A stretch of DNA of 64,000 nucleotides, from assembly GCA_903892565.1 (NCBI GenBank), contig CAITIX010000121.1, positions 1-64,000 on the forward strand, written 5' to 3'. Within the stretch, counting starts at the first letter, position 1. Each line of letters starts with the position of its first letter. Positions 18,377 through 27,951 of the stretch are shown here, in pieces. Below the pieces are notes generated by a model. It ran no database searches, was not told the origin of the DNA, and was given only the letters and a program-made list of their open reading frames with translations. The translations under genes and the position numbers were made by a program. The DNA comes from an uncultured Acidobacteriia bacterium (GTDB lineage Bacteria > Acidobacteriota > Terriglobia > Bryobacterales > Bryobacteraceae).

Positions 18377-19728
18377 TGGTTCACATACTCCGCGATAGTT
18401 CCGGTTGCAGTGGCCAAATCAAGCCGGGCCACGTTGTGGTCATAAAGAGCTTTTACAAGGTTGTCGCGCGCCCTCTGCAGACGTGTCTGCGCGTCGGTGA
18501 CTTCGATGGACGTTGAAACGCCGGCTTCGTAGCGCCTGCGCGCTTGCGCCAGTTCATTCTCGGAAAGCGCCTGGCCTTCGTTCGCCGCTTGAACCTCGGC
18601 CGTCGCCGAATGTAGCGCTTCCAGGGCCGTCCGCACCTGCAGTTCTACTTGCCGATCAAGGTCGCGCAGGCGAATTTCCTCCTGGTGATATTGCGAAAGA
18701 CTTTGACTGATGCGCGCCTCGCGGCGGCCTCCGTCGAAAATCGGGACGCGCAGCGAAATGCCCATCGTATATGTGGGATGTGCGCTACCGACGTCGGAAC
18801 CAATCGTCCCGTAGTCCGCTTGCGCGCCGACCGACGGCAGGCGCTCGTCTTTCACCGAAGTGATCGTAAGCCGCGCTGCGTCCTGACGTTGTCGTTCCGT
18901 CTTGAGTTCCGGCCGCGCCTTGCGTGCTTGTTCGACCAGAACATCACTCGAAACGTCGTCCGTCTTCTTTAAATCCAACTTGGTGGTGAGCTCCACCGGA
19001 GCGTCCATCTTCAAACCAATCGTCTTTAGTAATTGCAAGATTGCGCGACTGCGATCGTTGTCCGCCCGAATCAAAGACTGCCGGTCGTTGGCGAGTTGCA
19101 CCTGAGCTCTGGTAACTTCAATCCCCGTCCCCGTGCCCGCATCTTTTTGCTGGCCGGCAAGCTTCAGCAGGACTCCGGAAAGTTCCACATTCGCCTGCGC
19201 TGTCGCACGATTGGCATCCGCCAACAAGCAGGTAAGATAATTGCGTGCCACTTCGTCGCTGACGGAATTCCGCGTAGCATCCGCATCCGTGCGAACGGCG
19301 GTCGCACTAATTTTCGCGGCCTGATACTTGTGATAGTCGCTGAAGTTGAATATCGATTGCTGCGCCGTGACGCGAGCATCAAACACGCTAAACGGCCCCA
19401 CGATAGAGGGGATGGAGAAGCCCGGAATCGGCAGCTTAAAATTAAAGCCGACCGCTTGTAAATTACTCACTTGGCGGCGCTCCGCCACACTGCCATCAAG
19501 GTTCGGCAGGAATACCGATTTCGCGATCGCTTGCTGCGTCCTTGCCTGTTCGATTAATTCCTGCGCCAACGCCACGCGTGCATTGCCGTCGTTCGTGAGC
19601 GCGAGCTCCACAGCCCGCTTCAGACTGAGCGGCAGGACTGCCTGAGATGTCTGGGCCGATCCCGTTACCCCTGCGAGCACGAATACAAAGGCCAGCAAAA
19701 CGCGTCCTTGTTTCTTACGCACCTGCAT
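18373..19728 (-). CDS. TolC-family outer-membrane channel
   Basis: A 451-residue outer-membrane efflux protein with a signal peptide (about 1-25, ending GSAQ). Two repeated halves carry the TolC pattern: LSLKRAVELALTNDGN...L in the first, and GISLRVPIFDGGRREARISQS with the C-terminal YEAGVSTSIEVTDAQTRLQRARDNL in the second. It starts 1 nt after the TetR stop (TAGTATG) and forms the outer part of a tripartite exporter with the genes behind it. Confidence 0.93.
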   Translation of the reverse strand: MQVRKKQGRVLLAFVFVLAGVTGSAQTSQAVLPLSLKRAVELALTNDGNARVALAQELIEQARTQQAIAKSVFLPNLDGSVAERRQVSNLQAVGFNFKLPIPGFSIPSIVGPFSVFDARVTAQQSIFNFSDYHKYQAAKISATAVRTDADATRNSVSDEVARNYLTCLLADANRATAQANVELSGVLLKLAGQQKDAGTGTGIEVTRAQVQLANDRQSLIRADNDRSRAILQLLKTIGLKMDAPVELTTKLDLKKTDDVSSDVLVEQARKARPELKTERQRQDAARLTITSVKDERLPSVGAQADYGTIGSDVGSAHPTYTMGISLRVPIFDGGRREARISQSLSQYHQEEIRLRDLDRQVELQVRTALEALHSATAEVQAANEGQALSENELAQARRRYEAGVSTSIEVTDAQTRLQRARDNLVKALYDHNVARLDLATATGTIAEYVNQ

Positions 19729-19729
19729 A

Positions 19730-20374
19730 CTACGTCCTTTCCTTGTCCAACTCAGCGGGGGGCTTGGCCACGAGTGGCGCTCGCAAGCCGGCCGCCACGA
19801 ATTGCACCATCTGCCGCACCACCGCCCCGCGGTCCACCGGATGAATCGGCAACGAGGTCATCATCGGCAACACGTCCCACATGGCGAGCATGTGGGTCAT
19901 CGCTCCCGCCATAAAATGAAGTCGCCAAAATCTTTCCTCCGGCGTCAGAGCCGGGACCGCCGCCGCAATCGCCTGATCGAAACGCCGCACCACGGGGGCA
20001 AGCTCTTTTAGAAAAACGCGAACGGCAAACTGAGCGGGATTCGAAAATACACGCCCCACCAGCGGCGCAACATTGGGGATATCTACTTCGATCAGCGGCG
20101 CCAGGAACGCCTCGGCGATCTGCTCCACGCTCGGCGTTTCTCCGGCGGCATCCAACATTTCCATGCGCTTCCGATTGAGAGGCTCCAAACGCCGAAGAAT
20201 CACAGCGTCGATCAGGCTCTCTTTGGTCTGGAAATGATAGTTGACTGCCGCGAGGTTTACTTGCGCCTCCGCAGTAATGTCGCGCAGGGACGTCTCCTCG
20301 AAACCATTCTTTCCAAACAGCTTTTCAGCTGCGTCCAGGATTCGCGTCTTGGTTCCGAGCGGCGCGGCAGTCAT
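19730..20374 (-). CDS. TetR-family repressor of the exporter operon
   Basis: A 214-residue regulator. The N-terminal helix-turn-helix (about 8-55, TKTRILDAAEKLFGKNGFEETSLRDITAEA, AAVNYHFQTKESL) is typical TetR and the C-terminal domain is of the TetR_C (CerR/YbiH-like) type. E. coli YbiH, which controls ybhGFSR, is the natural comparison. The ATG at 20372-20374 was chosen because it follows a consensus promoter and palindromic operator. Forty-seven upstream codons in the same frame run through that promoter and are not used. The repressor is the first gene of its own target operon, so negative feedback is expected. Confidence 0.92.
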   Translation of the reverse strand: MTAAPLGTKTRILDAAEKLFGKNGFEETSLRDITAEAQVNLAAVNYHFQTKESLIDAVILRRLEPLNRKRMEMLDAAGETPSVEQIAEAFLAPLIEVDIPNVAPLVGRVFSNPAQFAVRVFLKELAPVVRRFDQAIAAAVPALTPEERFWRLHFMAGAMTHMLAMWDVLPMMTSLPIHPVDRGAVVRQMVQFVAAGLRAPLVAKPPAELDKERT

Positions 20375-20415
20375 ACGTATGTTTGAATCATACGATTGAA
20401 CTATTAATCTGTCAA
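20372..20415 (-). promoter_or_regulatory. Consensus promoter and TetR operator of the exporter operon
   Basis: On the minus strand TTGACA (20410-20415), a 17-nt spacer and TATGAT (20387-20392) form a near-perfect sigma-70 promoter. A perfect inverted repeat, CGTATG (20376-20381) and CATACG (20389-20394) with 7 nt between, overlaps the -10 box and transcription start. A third half-site CATACG (20372-20377) makes the palindrome CATACGTATG at the start codon. This is where a self-binding repressor would block the polymerase. Confidence 0.85.
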
Positions 20416-20585
20416 GCAAAAATCTTGCCCGAGTAGAGTCTGGAGACGCTGCCCTTCCGGCTGCTGTACCACGAGGCCTACGATTTCCGGACGCAGGGAC
20501 ACATATTCCAGACACAGAAGTATCTTCTTATAAAACAATACTTTGTGGCCGAAAGGTCGCTAGCAATCCGACTTCGCGACTCGCC

Positions 20586-22286
20586 TCACGCAGGCTTTTG
20601 CAGCAGGTCCACAACCGCCTGGAAAAGTTTCGCCTTCACGATATTGCGCTGCGGAGCGCGCGTGATATAGCGAACCATCAGTTCCAGCCCTCCGCCACCA
20701 GGACGCAGATTGACCGCCGGACCCGCCGAAAACTCGCGAGCTCCGTATTGTTGCGTGACGCGCTGCCAATCCTCGGCGGCTTCCGTCGCGTACGCCTTGG
20801 TTTCTCGTTCGACGATCTCGCGGACCTGTTCTGCCAACTGGTACGGATCCCCCTTCGAGGGCAAGGCGAACTTCAACTCATCCCACAGCCATTGATTCGA
20901 CGTCGAGAAGTTGAAGTAATGCCCCTCTGTCGCGAAACTGTTCGAGAACGACACCTGTCGCCCCGTGGGATGGCCCGTCTCGGTCCAATTGCCAAGCTCG
21001 AGCAGCACGGTCTTCAACAGCCCGATCTCAATCACTTCACCCGAAACGCCTTCGATCTCCACCCAATCGCCAATGCTGATGCCGTTCTTTCCCATCAGCG
21101 TGAACCATCCGAAGAAGGCGACGATGAAATCTTTCATCACCACTGTGAAACCGGCGGTGATTAAACCGATCAGCGTAGAGATCTGCGTCGGCGGACCGAA
21201 CACCACCAGCAGGATCAGGAACAGCGCCAGAATTTGCAGCGAGATGCGCGAGATCACATGCAACTGGTGCAGGCGGTGTCGATCCGTCCCGCGAAATACA
21301 AAAGGGATCGCGGCAGTCAACAACACCGCACCCAGCAGAATCCCCAAGATGGAGGCAAGCGACCGCAATATCAAATGCAGGACCGCGCGGCGCCGCGCTT
21401 CCACCAGCGTGCTCCAGTTTTGATAAACGCCAGCCAGTTGCTTCGTGTCCTGCAGCCGCTCATCAAAGCCCGTCAGCATCTTCTGCTGCACAGACAGTTG
21501 CCGCAGGCGATTCAGCGAAGCATCCGAGGCAGAACTCTTGGGCAACGTCCGCTCCAACTCGCCGTGTTGCTGCAGCAGTTCGTCTGCATGCGAGCGAGCC
21601 TGTTGCGCAGCCGTTGTCAGCTGCTCGTGATACTCACCCAACGCGAGCCAGCTACCGACCTGATCCTTCATGGTGTCGGTCCGGGCCGGAGCATTGAATT
21701 TCACAGCCTGGTCGGCAACCTTATCCGATTCTTCGTGCTCCTGCAATATGCGCTGCAGCCTGCCCCGCTTGTCGCCGCCTTCCCTCGCCAGGTCCTGCTT
21801 CGCGTCGTCCAGTTCGTCTTGATCCAGATCGAGCTGCGCCTGCGCCAGATCCAAGGTATCGCTGGAGGTTTTGCCCAACGCATCCACACGCTTCTTGTCC
21901 GCGTCTACACGATCGACGAGCGCCGTGACGCGATCGCTCAATTGCCGCAGAGGCCCCGTAACGGGAAGCGCCGCTGCCGCTTGGGCATCGCGCAAAGCGG
22001 CGGCATACGTAAGATCGAGCTCGTGATCGGCAAGCTGCCACGCCTCATGCGCCTGCGCCTGCTCGTCGGCGGTTGCCGCTTGCGGAGCCACTGCCAGTTC
22101 CGTCCGCAGCAGGCTCGTATCAACCAGACTCGTCTCAGCCAGGCTGGTCTCAGCCGGATTCTCTTCGCCCGCAGCCTTCTGCGTGACCGTGGACCGACCC
22201 GTGTCTCGCGTGGCGTAAAACGCAATGAGCGAAGCCGCCAGCAGGACCGCGAGTACCGCCGCCAGGAGATACTTGAAAGTTTTCAT
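20586..22286 (-). CDS. Large MscS-family mechanosensitive channel
   Basis: A 566-residue membrane protein. A signal/anchor helix (5-24) precedes a repeated low-complexity segment (ETSL/DTSL, about 48-62). A long periplasmic coiled-coil region (about 75-290) follows, then three or more transmembrane helices (about 310-400). The MscS pore and beta domain contain GLITAGFTVVMKDFIVAFFGW and ISIGDWVEIEGVSGEVIEIG. The N-terminal extension recalls the large MscK/YbdG-like members. It should release solutes under osmotic downshock. No Shine-Dalgarno sequence or strong promoter was seen upstream. It is not co-transcribed with the exporter, which lies further downstream on the same strand and has its own promoter. 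Confidence 0.88.
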   Translation of the reverse strand: MKTFKYLLAAVLAVLLAASLIAFYATRDTGRSTVTQKAAGEENPAETSLAETSLVDTSLLRTELAVAPQAATADEQAQAHEAWQLADHELDLTYAAALRDAQAAAALPVTGPLRQLSDRVTALVDRVDADKKRVDALGKTSSDTLDLAQAQLDLDQDELDDAKQDLAREGGDKRGRLQRILQEHEESDKVADQAVKFNAPARTDTMKDQVGSWLALGEYHEQLTTAAQQARSHADELLQQHGELERTLPKSSASDASLNRLRQLSVQQKMLTGFDERLQDTKQLAGVYQNWSTLVEARRRAVLHLILRSLASILGILLGAVLLTAAIPFVFRGTDRHRLHQLHVISRISLQILALFLILLVVFGPPTQISTLIGLITAGFTVVMKDFIVAFFGWFTLMGKNGISIGDWVEIEGVSGEVIEIGLLKTVLLELGNWTETGHPTGRQVSFSNSFATEGHYFNFSTSNQWLWDELKFALPSKGDPYQLAEQVREIVERETKAYATEAAEDWQRVTQQYGAREFSAGPAVNLRPGGGGLELMVRYITRAPQRNIVKAKLFQAVVDLLQKPA

Positions 22287-22424
22287 CAGCGTGCGTCCGT
22301 TTCTAAGGGTACCCCGAGCAGGAGTCGCAAATGCGCCCTCGATAGACGGGTCTCTTGAAGGCTTCCGGCACCTTCCACGTAAACGCCGTGCAAGCGGCGC
22401 AGGAAAACCTTCGCGCGACCCAAC

Positions 22425-25400
22425 CTACCTCGTCAGAACGGGGATCGTTGTCAGTGTTCCGTCTGACGTCGCGCGTACGCCGATGGCACTGATCTTGCCG
22501 TCTGACGGGACTACGAACTCGATCATCCCGCGCTTGTGTGCGGTAACCGCATACGCATCCGGCAAAAGAAACGAGGTATGTCCGCGGCCCGGAAGGCTGA
22601 ACGAACCGCCTTGCAGCAACGCTCCGGCTTCATCGAAACTTCTGACGCCAACATTGGCTGCGCTGGGCGCGACGTTTGCCAAAGCGATGCCTGTCGTCAG
22701 ATTCCCCGTATTGTCAAAAATCAGAAGAACTCCGCTAGGCGTGCGCGTTTCGAACGGCACAGATGCCTCTTGCCCCAACGCGCTCCACCGGAAGATCTCC
22801 AGCCCGCTAATGTTGCCAGAGGTTATCAATTGCGCCGATCCCGAGATATTCGCCGCCGCATCGACAGCTTGCGTCTGCACCACCAACATTGCGCCCGGCG
22901 CAAGACTCTGTGTGAGCGATGACGTCGTGGACGCCGCACCCGTCTGCGGCAACAAAAGCGGCACCGCCAGAGGATTGCCCGCTTCGTCGAAAAAGTTCAG
23001 CGCAAAAGAAGCCGCCGTGAATCCCTTGTTGACGATCTGGAAGGCACTCGTAAACCCTCCGTTATAGGTCAGGTGCGCGATGGCGCCGCCTGCGACGTCG
23101 CTGTTGGCAAGTACCGGAAGCGTGGTGAGGGCCGAGCCGTTGGCGCGCACACCCAGCACGCTAATCGGCCCGCTCGGCGGCGTATCGAATTCGATCGTCC
23201 CGCGCTTGCCCGCGGTTTTCGGATACTGGGCATTCAGCATAAACGAATCGTGCCCTTGTGCCGCGAGCGTAATGCTGGCGCTATCGATCTGCACTCCCGT
23301 GTCATCGCGAATCACCACCGGCATGCTCGCCGGAGCGGTTGCGACGTTCGCCACGGCGATGCCCGTCGCCAGGGCGCCAGTGTTATCGAAGGGCAAAATG
23401 TACGACGCCGCGGAGCGCGTTTCCAGCGGCACGGCTGCATTCCACCGCAACGCCGCATTGCTGAAGATCCCGAACCCGCTGACATTACCCGTGCTCAGCA
23501 GCTGCGCCCACCCGGACGCGGCAGGCGTGGTGTCCGGCCCCGTGCTATTCATCACCAGTTGCGCATTCGGATTCAACGTCCGGTCAATGCTTGCTCCCAC
23601 AATGGTCGCACCCACAATGGTTGCACCAACAATGTTCGCGCCCCCAAGCGAGCCACTCAAAGGAGAACCCGCGGGAAACGTCATCGGCACCGTCAGCGGA
23701 TCTCCTTGACCGCCCCGGATATCCACTCGCGCCGTAACCGGAGCCGCTCCCAAAGTCGCCGTCGCCAACGTAAACGCCCAGCCGCCCTGCGAAACAAGAT
23801 GCGCCAAAGAACCTGCCAGGTTTAGTCCCGGTACCGTCGCCGCCTCTTGTTCCACGTTGTAGGGAATACCGGCGACCGTGATCGTGGCGTTACGCGAGGC
23901 CCCGGTGTTGGCCGCCACTGCGAGTGTCACGGACCCGGAACCACTCGCTGGCGCGGCCCCCTGCAGCGTCACCCAACCGGGCAGTGCGGGGACCGACCAC
24001 GAGCAATCCAAACGGGTGGACACAGCCAATACAGCTACGCCACCGGCGGAAGCAAGCGCCGCTCCTCCCGCATTTAGCGAATAGGTGCACGGAGCGAGCG
24101 CCAAGCGAAACGTCAACGTGAAAAGCGCGCTCGTGGCGTTGTTCCAGAAGACGCGTACCGTCCAATCTCCGGGGAATGTAACAGCGGATGTGCCCGCGAT
24201 CAAAAGCTGTTGGCTCAGACACGCTTCGCCATTGGGACCCACCGACGCGATCGTCGTCGTAAACGGCGCGCCATACGTCGCGCCGTCGGGCCGGACGAAA
24301 ACCACCCGCACCGAATCCCCGGCGTGCGCACCCGTCACCGTTCCGTAAACAGAAACCAACGGCGCAAGGGTATTAAAATCCGACGCCTTTGGGAGAGCCA
24401 CACAACTCGCCTGCGAAACCGCCTGACCGGACGTCCACGCATCCACGCCCTTGAGGACATTGGCCGTCCGCGTATAACCAATCACGTCCAGCATCACGAT
24501 TTCCGCTTTCGGCGAAATGTCCACGTTCGCGATTCCCTGACAGGCGGCCGCGTTTTGCACCAGAAGCCCCGGGCACGAAGGAATCCAATCGCCTGCGTCT
24601 TCTCCATTATTCAGGTTGTTAAATTGCTGCAACATTTGGACGCCATCCAGCGAAAAGCAGGCGTTTCCCGTGGCGGGCAACGAACAGGTGATATTGTTTC
24701 CGGCGGCAACGCTGCGGTCGCCATTGCTTTGGTAACGGAAAAGATCCGCCGGAAAGATGCGATTGTTGCAGGAAAAAAGGCAGGAGGGCACGCCCAGCAC
24801 TTCGTTGGTCTCATGCTCGGCCACCGAATAGAAATCGTACTGCGTCCGGCCAATGATCCCGTCGCGATAGTAGAGGCGACCGAGATCCTGGAACGACTGG
24901 CTGATCGTGATGATGCCGTTGTAGCAATCCGGATTCCCCGCTACGGGGCAACTCGTGCTATCCGCCCGAACGCCCGGAATGACTGTGGTGGCCGAGCCCA
25001 GGCCGAGCGCCCTATAAAGCGGGCCAGTCAGCCGGACAGAAGCTCCGCTGATCACGGGATTGTCATCCAACACGTTCGTTGCCACCGCAACGGCATCGTC
25101 CGGACCGGCCGCCGCTTTGCGCAGAGCGTCGCGCAACGTGGGCCACGCGACACTGTTCACCAAAAATTGACTCTGGCCGAGCGACGTCACGCCATATTCG
25201 ACATAAATAGACGCCGCGACATTCGTAAAAGTCGCCGCATAAATCGCCGCAATCGTCGTATTCAGGGTGTTGCAAACAGACACATCGATCACCGGATCGC
25301 ACGTATAAACAATGCCCGATGCGCCGCCCACCGCGCCACCCACCACCGCATCGCGTCGCGTCGACGCTGCCACGCGTGGCAGAATAACGGGCGTGACCGT

Positions 25401-25541
25401 GGTCTCGCTCGTCCCGTCTTCGAGCAATACGCTACGGACAGCCTCGAACTTGCCCATGCCTGCTTGCGCGCACACCAGCGAGGCGGATGCCAGCCACAGG
25501 GCGCCAATCGCGATCCCGCTTCGCACCATTTGCTCGATCAT
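22425..25541 (-). CDS. Large secreted protein with a putative metalloprotease-like region, BACON-like domain and tandem repeats
   Basis: A 1038-residue exported protein (signal peptide about 1-26). Residues about 60-360 contain EHETNEVLG, which resembles the HE-containing motif of some secreted metalloprotease-like proteins; a canonical HExxH is absent, so catalysis is uncertain. A BACON-like all-beta domain with CSWSV...PGWVTLQG...GSGSVTLAV lies at about 480-570. The C-terminal 450 residues are two copies of a ~210-residue module, each ending with GTIEF or GMIEF, GVRA and LTTxPVL. A stretch of IVGAT pentapeptides sits in the first copy, encoded by 15-bp DNA repeats. It probably works at the cell surface. 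The gene is divergent from the secreted protein at 26082. Confidence 0.65.
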   Translation of the reverse strand: MIEQMVRSGIAIGALWLASASLVCAQAGMGKFEAVRSVLLEDGTSETTVTPVILPRVAASTRRDAVVGGAVGGASGIVYTCDPVIDVSVCNTLNTTIAAIYAATFTNVAASIYVEYGVTSLGQSQFLVNSVAWPTLRDALRKAAAGPDDAVAVATNVLDDNPVISGASVRLTGPLYRALGLGSATTVIPGVRADSTSCPVAGNPDCYNGIITISQSFQDLGRLYYRDGIIGRTQYDFYSVAEHETNEVLGVPSCLFSCNNRIFPADLFRYQSNGDRSVAAGNNITCSLPATGNACFSLDGVQMLQQFNNLNNGEDAGDWIPSCPGLLVQNAAACQGIANVDISPKAEIVMLDVIGYTRTANVLKGVDAWTSGQAVSQASCVALPKASDFNTLAPLVSVYGTVTGAHAGDSVRVVFVRPDGATYGAPFTTTIASVGPNGEACLSQQLLIAGTSAVTFPGDWTVRVFWNNATSALFTLTFRLALAPCTYSLNAGGAALASAGGVAVLAVSTRLDCSWSVPALPGWVTLQGAAPASGSGSVTLAVAANTGASRNATITVAGIPYNVEQEAATVPGLNLAGSLAHLVSQGGWAFTLATATLGAAPVTARVDIRGGQGDPLTVPMTFPAGSPLSGSLGGANIVGATIVGATIVGASIDRTLNPNAQLVMNSTGPDTTPAASGWAQLLSTGNVSGFGIFSNAALRWNAAVPLETRSAASYILPFDNTGALATGIAVANVATAPASMPVVIRDDTGVQIDSASITLAAQGHDSFMLNAQYPKTAGKRGTIEFDTPPSGPISVLGVRANGSALTTLPVLANSDVAGGAIAHLTYNGGFTSAFQIVNKGFTAASFALNFFDEAGNPLAVPLLLPQTGAASTTSSLTQSLAPGAMLVVQTQAVDAAANISGSAQLITSGNISGLEIFRWSALGQEASVPFETRTPSGVLLIFDNTGNLTTGIALANVAPSAANVGVRSFDEAGALLQGGSFSLPGRGHTSFLLPDAYAVTAHKRGMIEFVVPSDGKISAIGVRATSDGTLTTIPVLTR
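23593..23637 (-). repeat. 15-bp tandem repeat inside the large secreted protein gene
   Basis: Three diverged 15-bp units, each close to GCACCCACAATGGTT on the plus strand, encode the IVGAT/IVGAS pentapeptides. They keep the frame, so unit gain or loss would change only protein length. Confidence 0.7.
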
Positions 25542-26081
25542 CCCAAGTATTCTGAACTACGCGCCTCAAGAAATCAAAAGATGTTTTTGCGATTCTCCGA
25601 GAAATAGGAAAACATTGCGTTCCTCATCGATGCGTCCGACTGGCTCTTCTGCGTGACGGCTGGATGCTGCGGCGCAAGCCTAACAAACAACCCCAACACC
25701 TCGGGCAAGGATGGATCCCAGGTCGTTCTGGATTCGTATCCGCTGCCCCTATTGCGGCGGCGCACGCGCCTAGGGCGCCTGTGTTTCACAGTCAAACGAA
25801 GCCCGGCGGATCAGACTCGAATTGACGTTTCTTCAGCAGATTCCGAAACGGAAATAACGAGACTCGCCGAGGGACTCACCGAAAGGGTGCAGTTGCCTGC
25901 CCTGAACGCAGAACTGCGGATCCAGCACGAAAGAGCCGATTCACGCGATTGAGACCCCTCTGCCTTTCGATTGCAATACCCCACTGGTACCGCACATTGT
26001 GCAACTTCCACTTCGAGAGGCGGGTCTTCGTATGCCGCAATCGTCGAGGGGTAAAGTGCACCCACGGAGAACAGAGCTATA
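25542..26081. other. Divergent intergenic region, no gene recognised
   Basis: 540 bases separate the two divergent secreted-protein genes. Short open frames on both strands show no protein-like character. Promoters for both genes must lie here, but no convincing -35/-10 pair was found. Confidence 0.5.
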
Positions 26082-27923
26082 ATGCGATCTTTTCAATTCT
26101 TTGCCACAGTTTTAATGAGCGCGGCACTTGTGCCCGCGTTCGGACAAGTTTTCACACCCGGAAATCTGGTGGTTTCCCGGAGCGTATATCAGGGCACGGC
26201 GTCCACCGTGACGGTCGGCCAGGCGCTTCCGCCGAGTTGCCCCTCCGGCAATACGAATTGCACCACAGCAGTAGCGGACGGAACGTACCCCGGTGTCTGG
26301 CAAAACGCAAAGGGTCAGACCACGCCGACAACAGTAAAAGGCGACGGCAGCTTTGGCGTGACCTCGCCTATTCTCTTGGACCACACAACCACGGGCGGTG
26401 TAGTACTAAACACAGTTACAATCGACCCCACGCTGATGGTCACCAGCTTTCCGTCCAAATCTGAACTCGGGCTGAATGTCTCCACCGATGGCAGCGTGCT
26501 GACTTTCATGGGGTATTCGCTTGGCACATCGAATACGACGTCTTTGGTGAACAATCTGGACGCGTCGAACTCCAACACCCCCGGCATTTTCGATTCGACG
26601 AATCCGGTAGGCACCAGTTTCTATCGTGCGGTCGGCGTAATCAACGCGAATGGCAATCTGACCGTCAACGTCACCAACGCCTACAACGGAAATAACGGCC
26701 GCGCAGCGATCTACGCGAATCGCCAGGCCGACCCCGGCTTGTTTTACACCGTAGGAAATTCCAATAACGGATCCGGAACAACGACCCCCATCGTGACCTC
26801 CACCGGGCTTGAAGTCGTCACGCCGGGCGCGACGGCCAGCTCGGGTCCTAACTGCACCGTGGCGACAACCGTTGGTCCATGCACCACGATGATCGCGCCG
26901 AATCTCGTGACTGTGGTCGGTGACAAGGCTGGGAAGGATAGCAATTTCCGCGGCCTAACCATTTCGCCCGGTGCGACCGGCATGGCTTACATCACCAAAG
27001 GAAGCGGCAGCAACGGCATCGATACCGTGTACATCGTGACGCCGCCGAGCGGCTCTCTACCCACGGCGGCGAATGCGGCAACAACGACCATTGCTGTGGC
27101 ACCCGGATTTCCGACGGCCGGCGCAAAAACGGCCGGGATCAACAACATCTATCCCTTCGGGCTGTGGTTTGCCAATGCAAACACGTTGTACGTCGCCGAT
27201 GAAGGCGATGGCGTTACCGCGGATGCACCGAACAGCACCTTTGCCGGCCTCCAGAAGTGGACCTTCAATGGCACGCAGTGGAATCTCCAATATGTGTTGC
27301 AGAGCGGCTTGAACTTGGGCCAACCGTTCGCCGTGCCGGGTTACCCGTCGAATCTCAATCCGGCGAACGCAGGCCTGCGCAATATCACGGGACGCCTCAA
27401 CGCAAACGGCACCGCGACGATCTGGGCCATTACGGCGACCGTCAGCGCGAATGCGGACACCGGCGCCGATCCGAATCAATTGGTAATGATCAGCGATGTG
27501 CTCGATGCGCAAGGTCCCACGGCGCCCGCCGGGGAAACATTCTCGCTGCTGCGCACGGCGGGCTTTGGTGAAGTGCTACGCGGAGTGGCCTTCGCGCCCA
27601 GCACGCCAGCGCTGACGGCGCCCGCCCTGGACGTGACTTCCAGCTCCCTGCTTTACAACCGGCGTACCGCACGCTACACCGGCACGATATCCATTCTCAA
27701 CAACAGCACCAGCGCTGTCACGGGCCCTTACTCGGTGGAACTCACCGGCCTTTCCGCCGGTGTGACGCTGACCAACGGTACGACGATCAATAGTTTCCCG
27801 GCCGTCAACGTGGTGCCGAATGGGACGGTTCTGCAACCCGGACAGTCGCTGTCAGCCTCGGTTTCGTTTAGCGATCCGACCAACACCGCCATCACGTACA
27901 CGCCCGTCGTGGTGGCCCAGTAG
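26082..27923 (+). CDS. Secreted protein of unknown function, probably beta-propeller-like
   Basis: A 613-residue protein with a signal peptide (about 1-20, ending PAFGQ). It is rich in Asn, Thr, Gly and Ala and has recurring motifs such as GLTISPGATGMAYI and PFGLWFANANTLYVADEGDG, which resemble blades of NHL- or phytase-like propellers. The last ~100 residues look like an immunoglobulin-like beta domain (YTGTISILNNSTSAVTGPYS). The ATG at 26082 has GGAGA upstream. It is followed 28 nt later by the PEP-CTERM gene, so the two may be co-expressed and act outside the cell. Confidence 0.65.
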   Translation: MRSFQFFATVLMSAALVPAFGQVFTPGNLVVSRSVYQGTASTVTVGQALPPSCPSGNTNCTTAVADGTYPGVWQNAKGQTTPTTVKGDGSFGVTSPILLDHTTTGGVVLNTVTIDPTLMVTSFPSKSELGLNVSTDGSVLTFMGYSLGTSNTTSLVNNLDASNSNTPGIFDSTNPVGTSFYRAVGVINANGNLTVNVTNAYNGNNGRAAIYANRQADPGLFYTVGNSNNGSGTTTPIVTSTGLEVVTPGATASSGPNCTVATTVGPCTTMIAPNLVTVVGDKAGKDSNFRGLTISPGATGMAYITKGSGSNGIDTVYIVTPPSGSLPTAANAATTTIAVAPGFPTAGAKTAGINNIYPFGLWFANANTLYVADEGDGVTADAPNSTFAGLQKWTFNGTQWNLQYVLQSGLNLGQPFAVPGYPSNLNPANAGLRNITGRLNANGTATIWAITATVSANADTGADPNQLVMISDVLDAQGPTAPAGETFSLLRTAGFGEVLRGVAFAPSTPALTAPALDVTSSSLLYNRRTARYTGTISILNNSTSAVTGPYSVELTGLSAGVTLTNGTTINSFPAVNVVPNGTVLQPGQSLSASVSFSDPTNTAITYTPVVVAQ

Positions 27924-27951
27924 CCCGCGTTTCCTAACGGAGTCAACAATT

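Noticed and set aside
26078-26083. Perfect TATAAT just before the secreted-protein gene at 26082
   Set aside because: It overlaps the start codon itself, so a transcript made from it would start downstream of the ATG. GGAGA upstream supports the ATG, so the match is probably chance.
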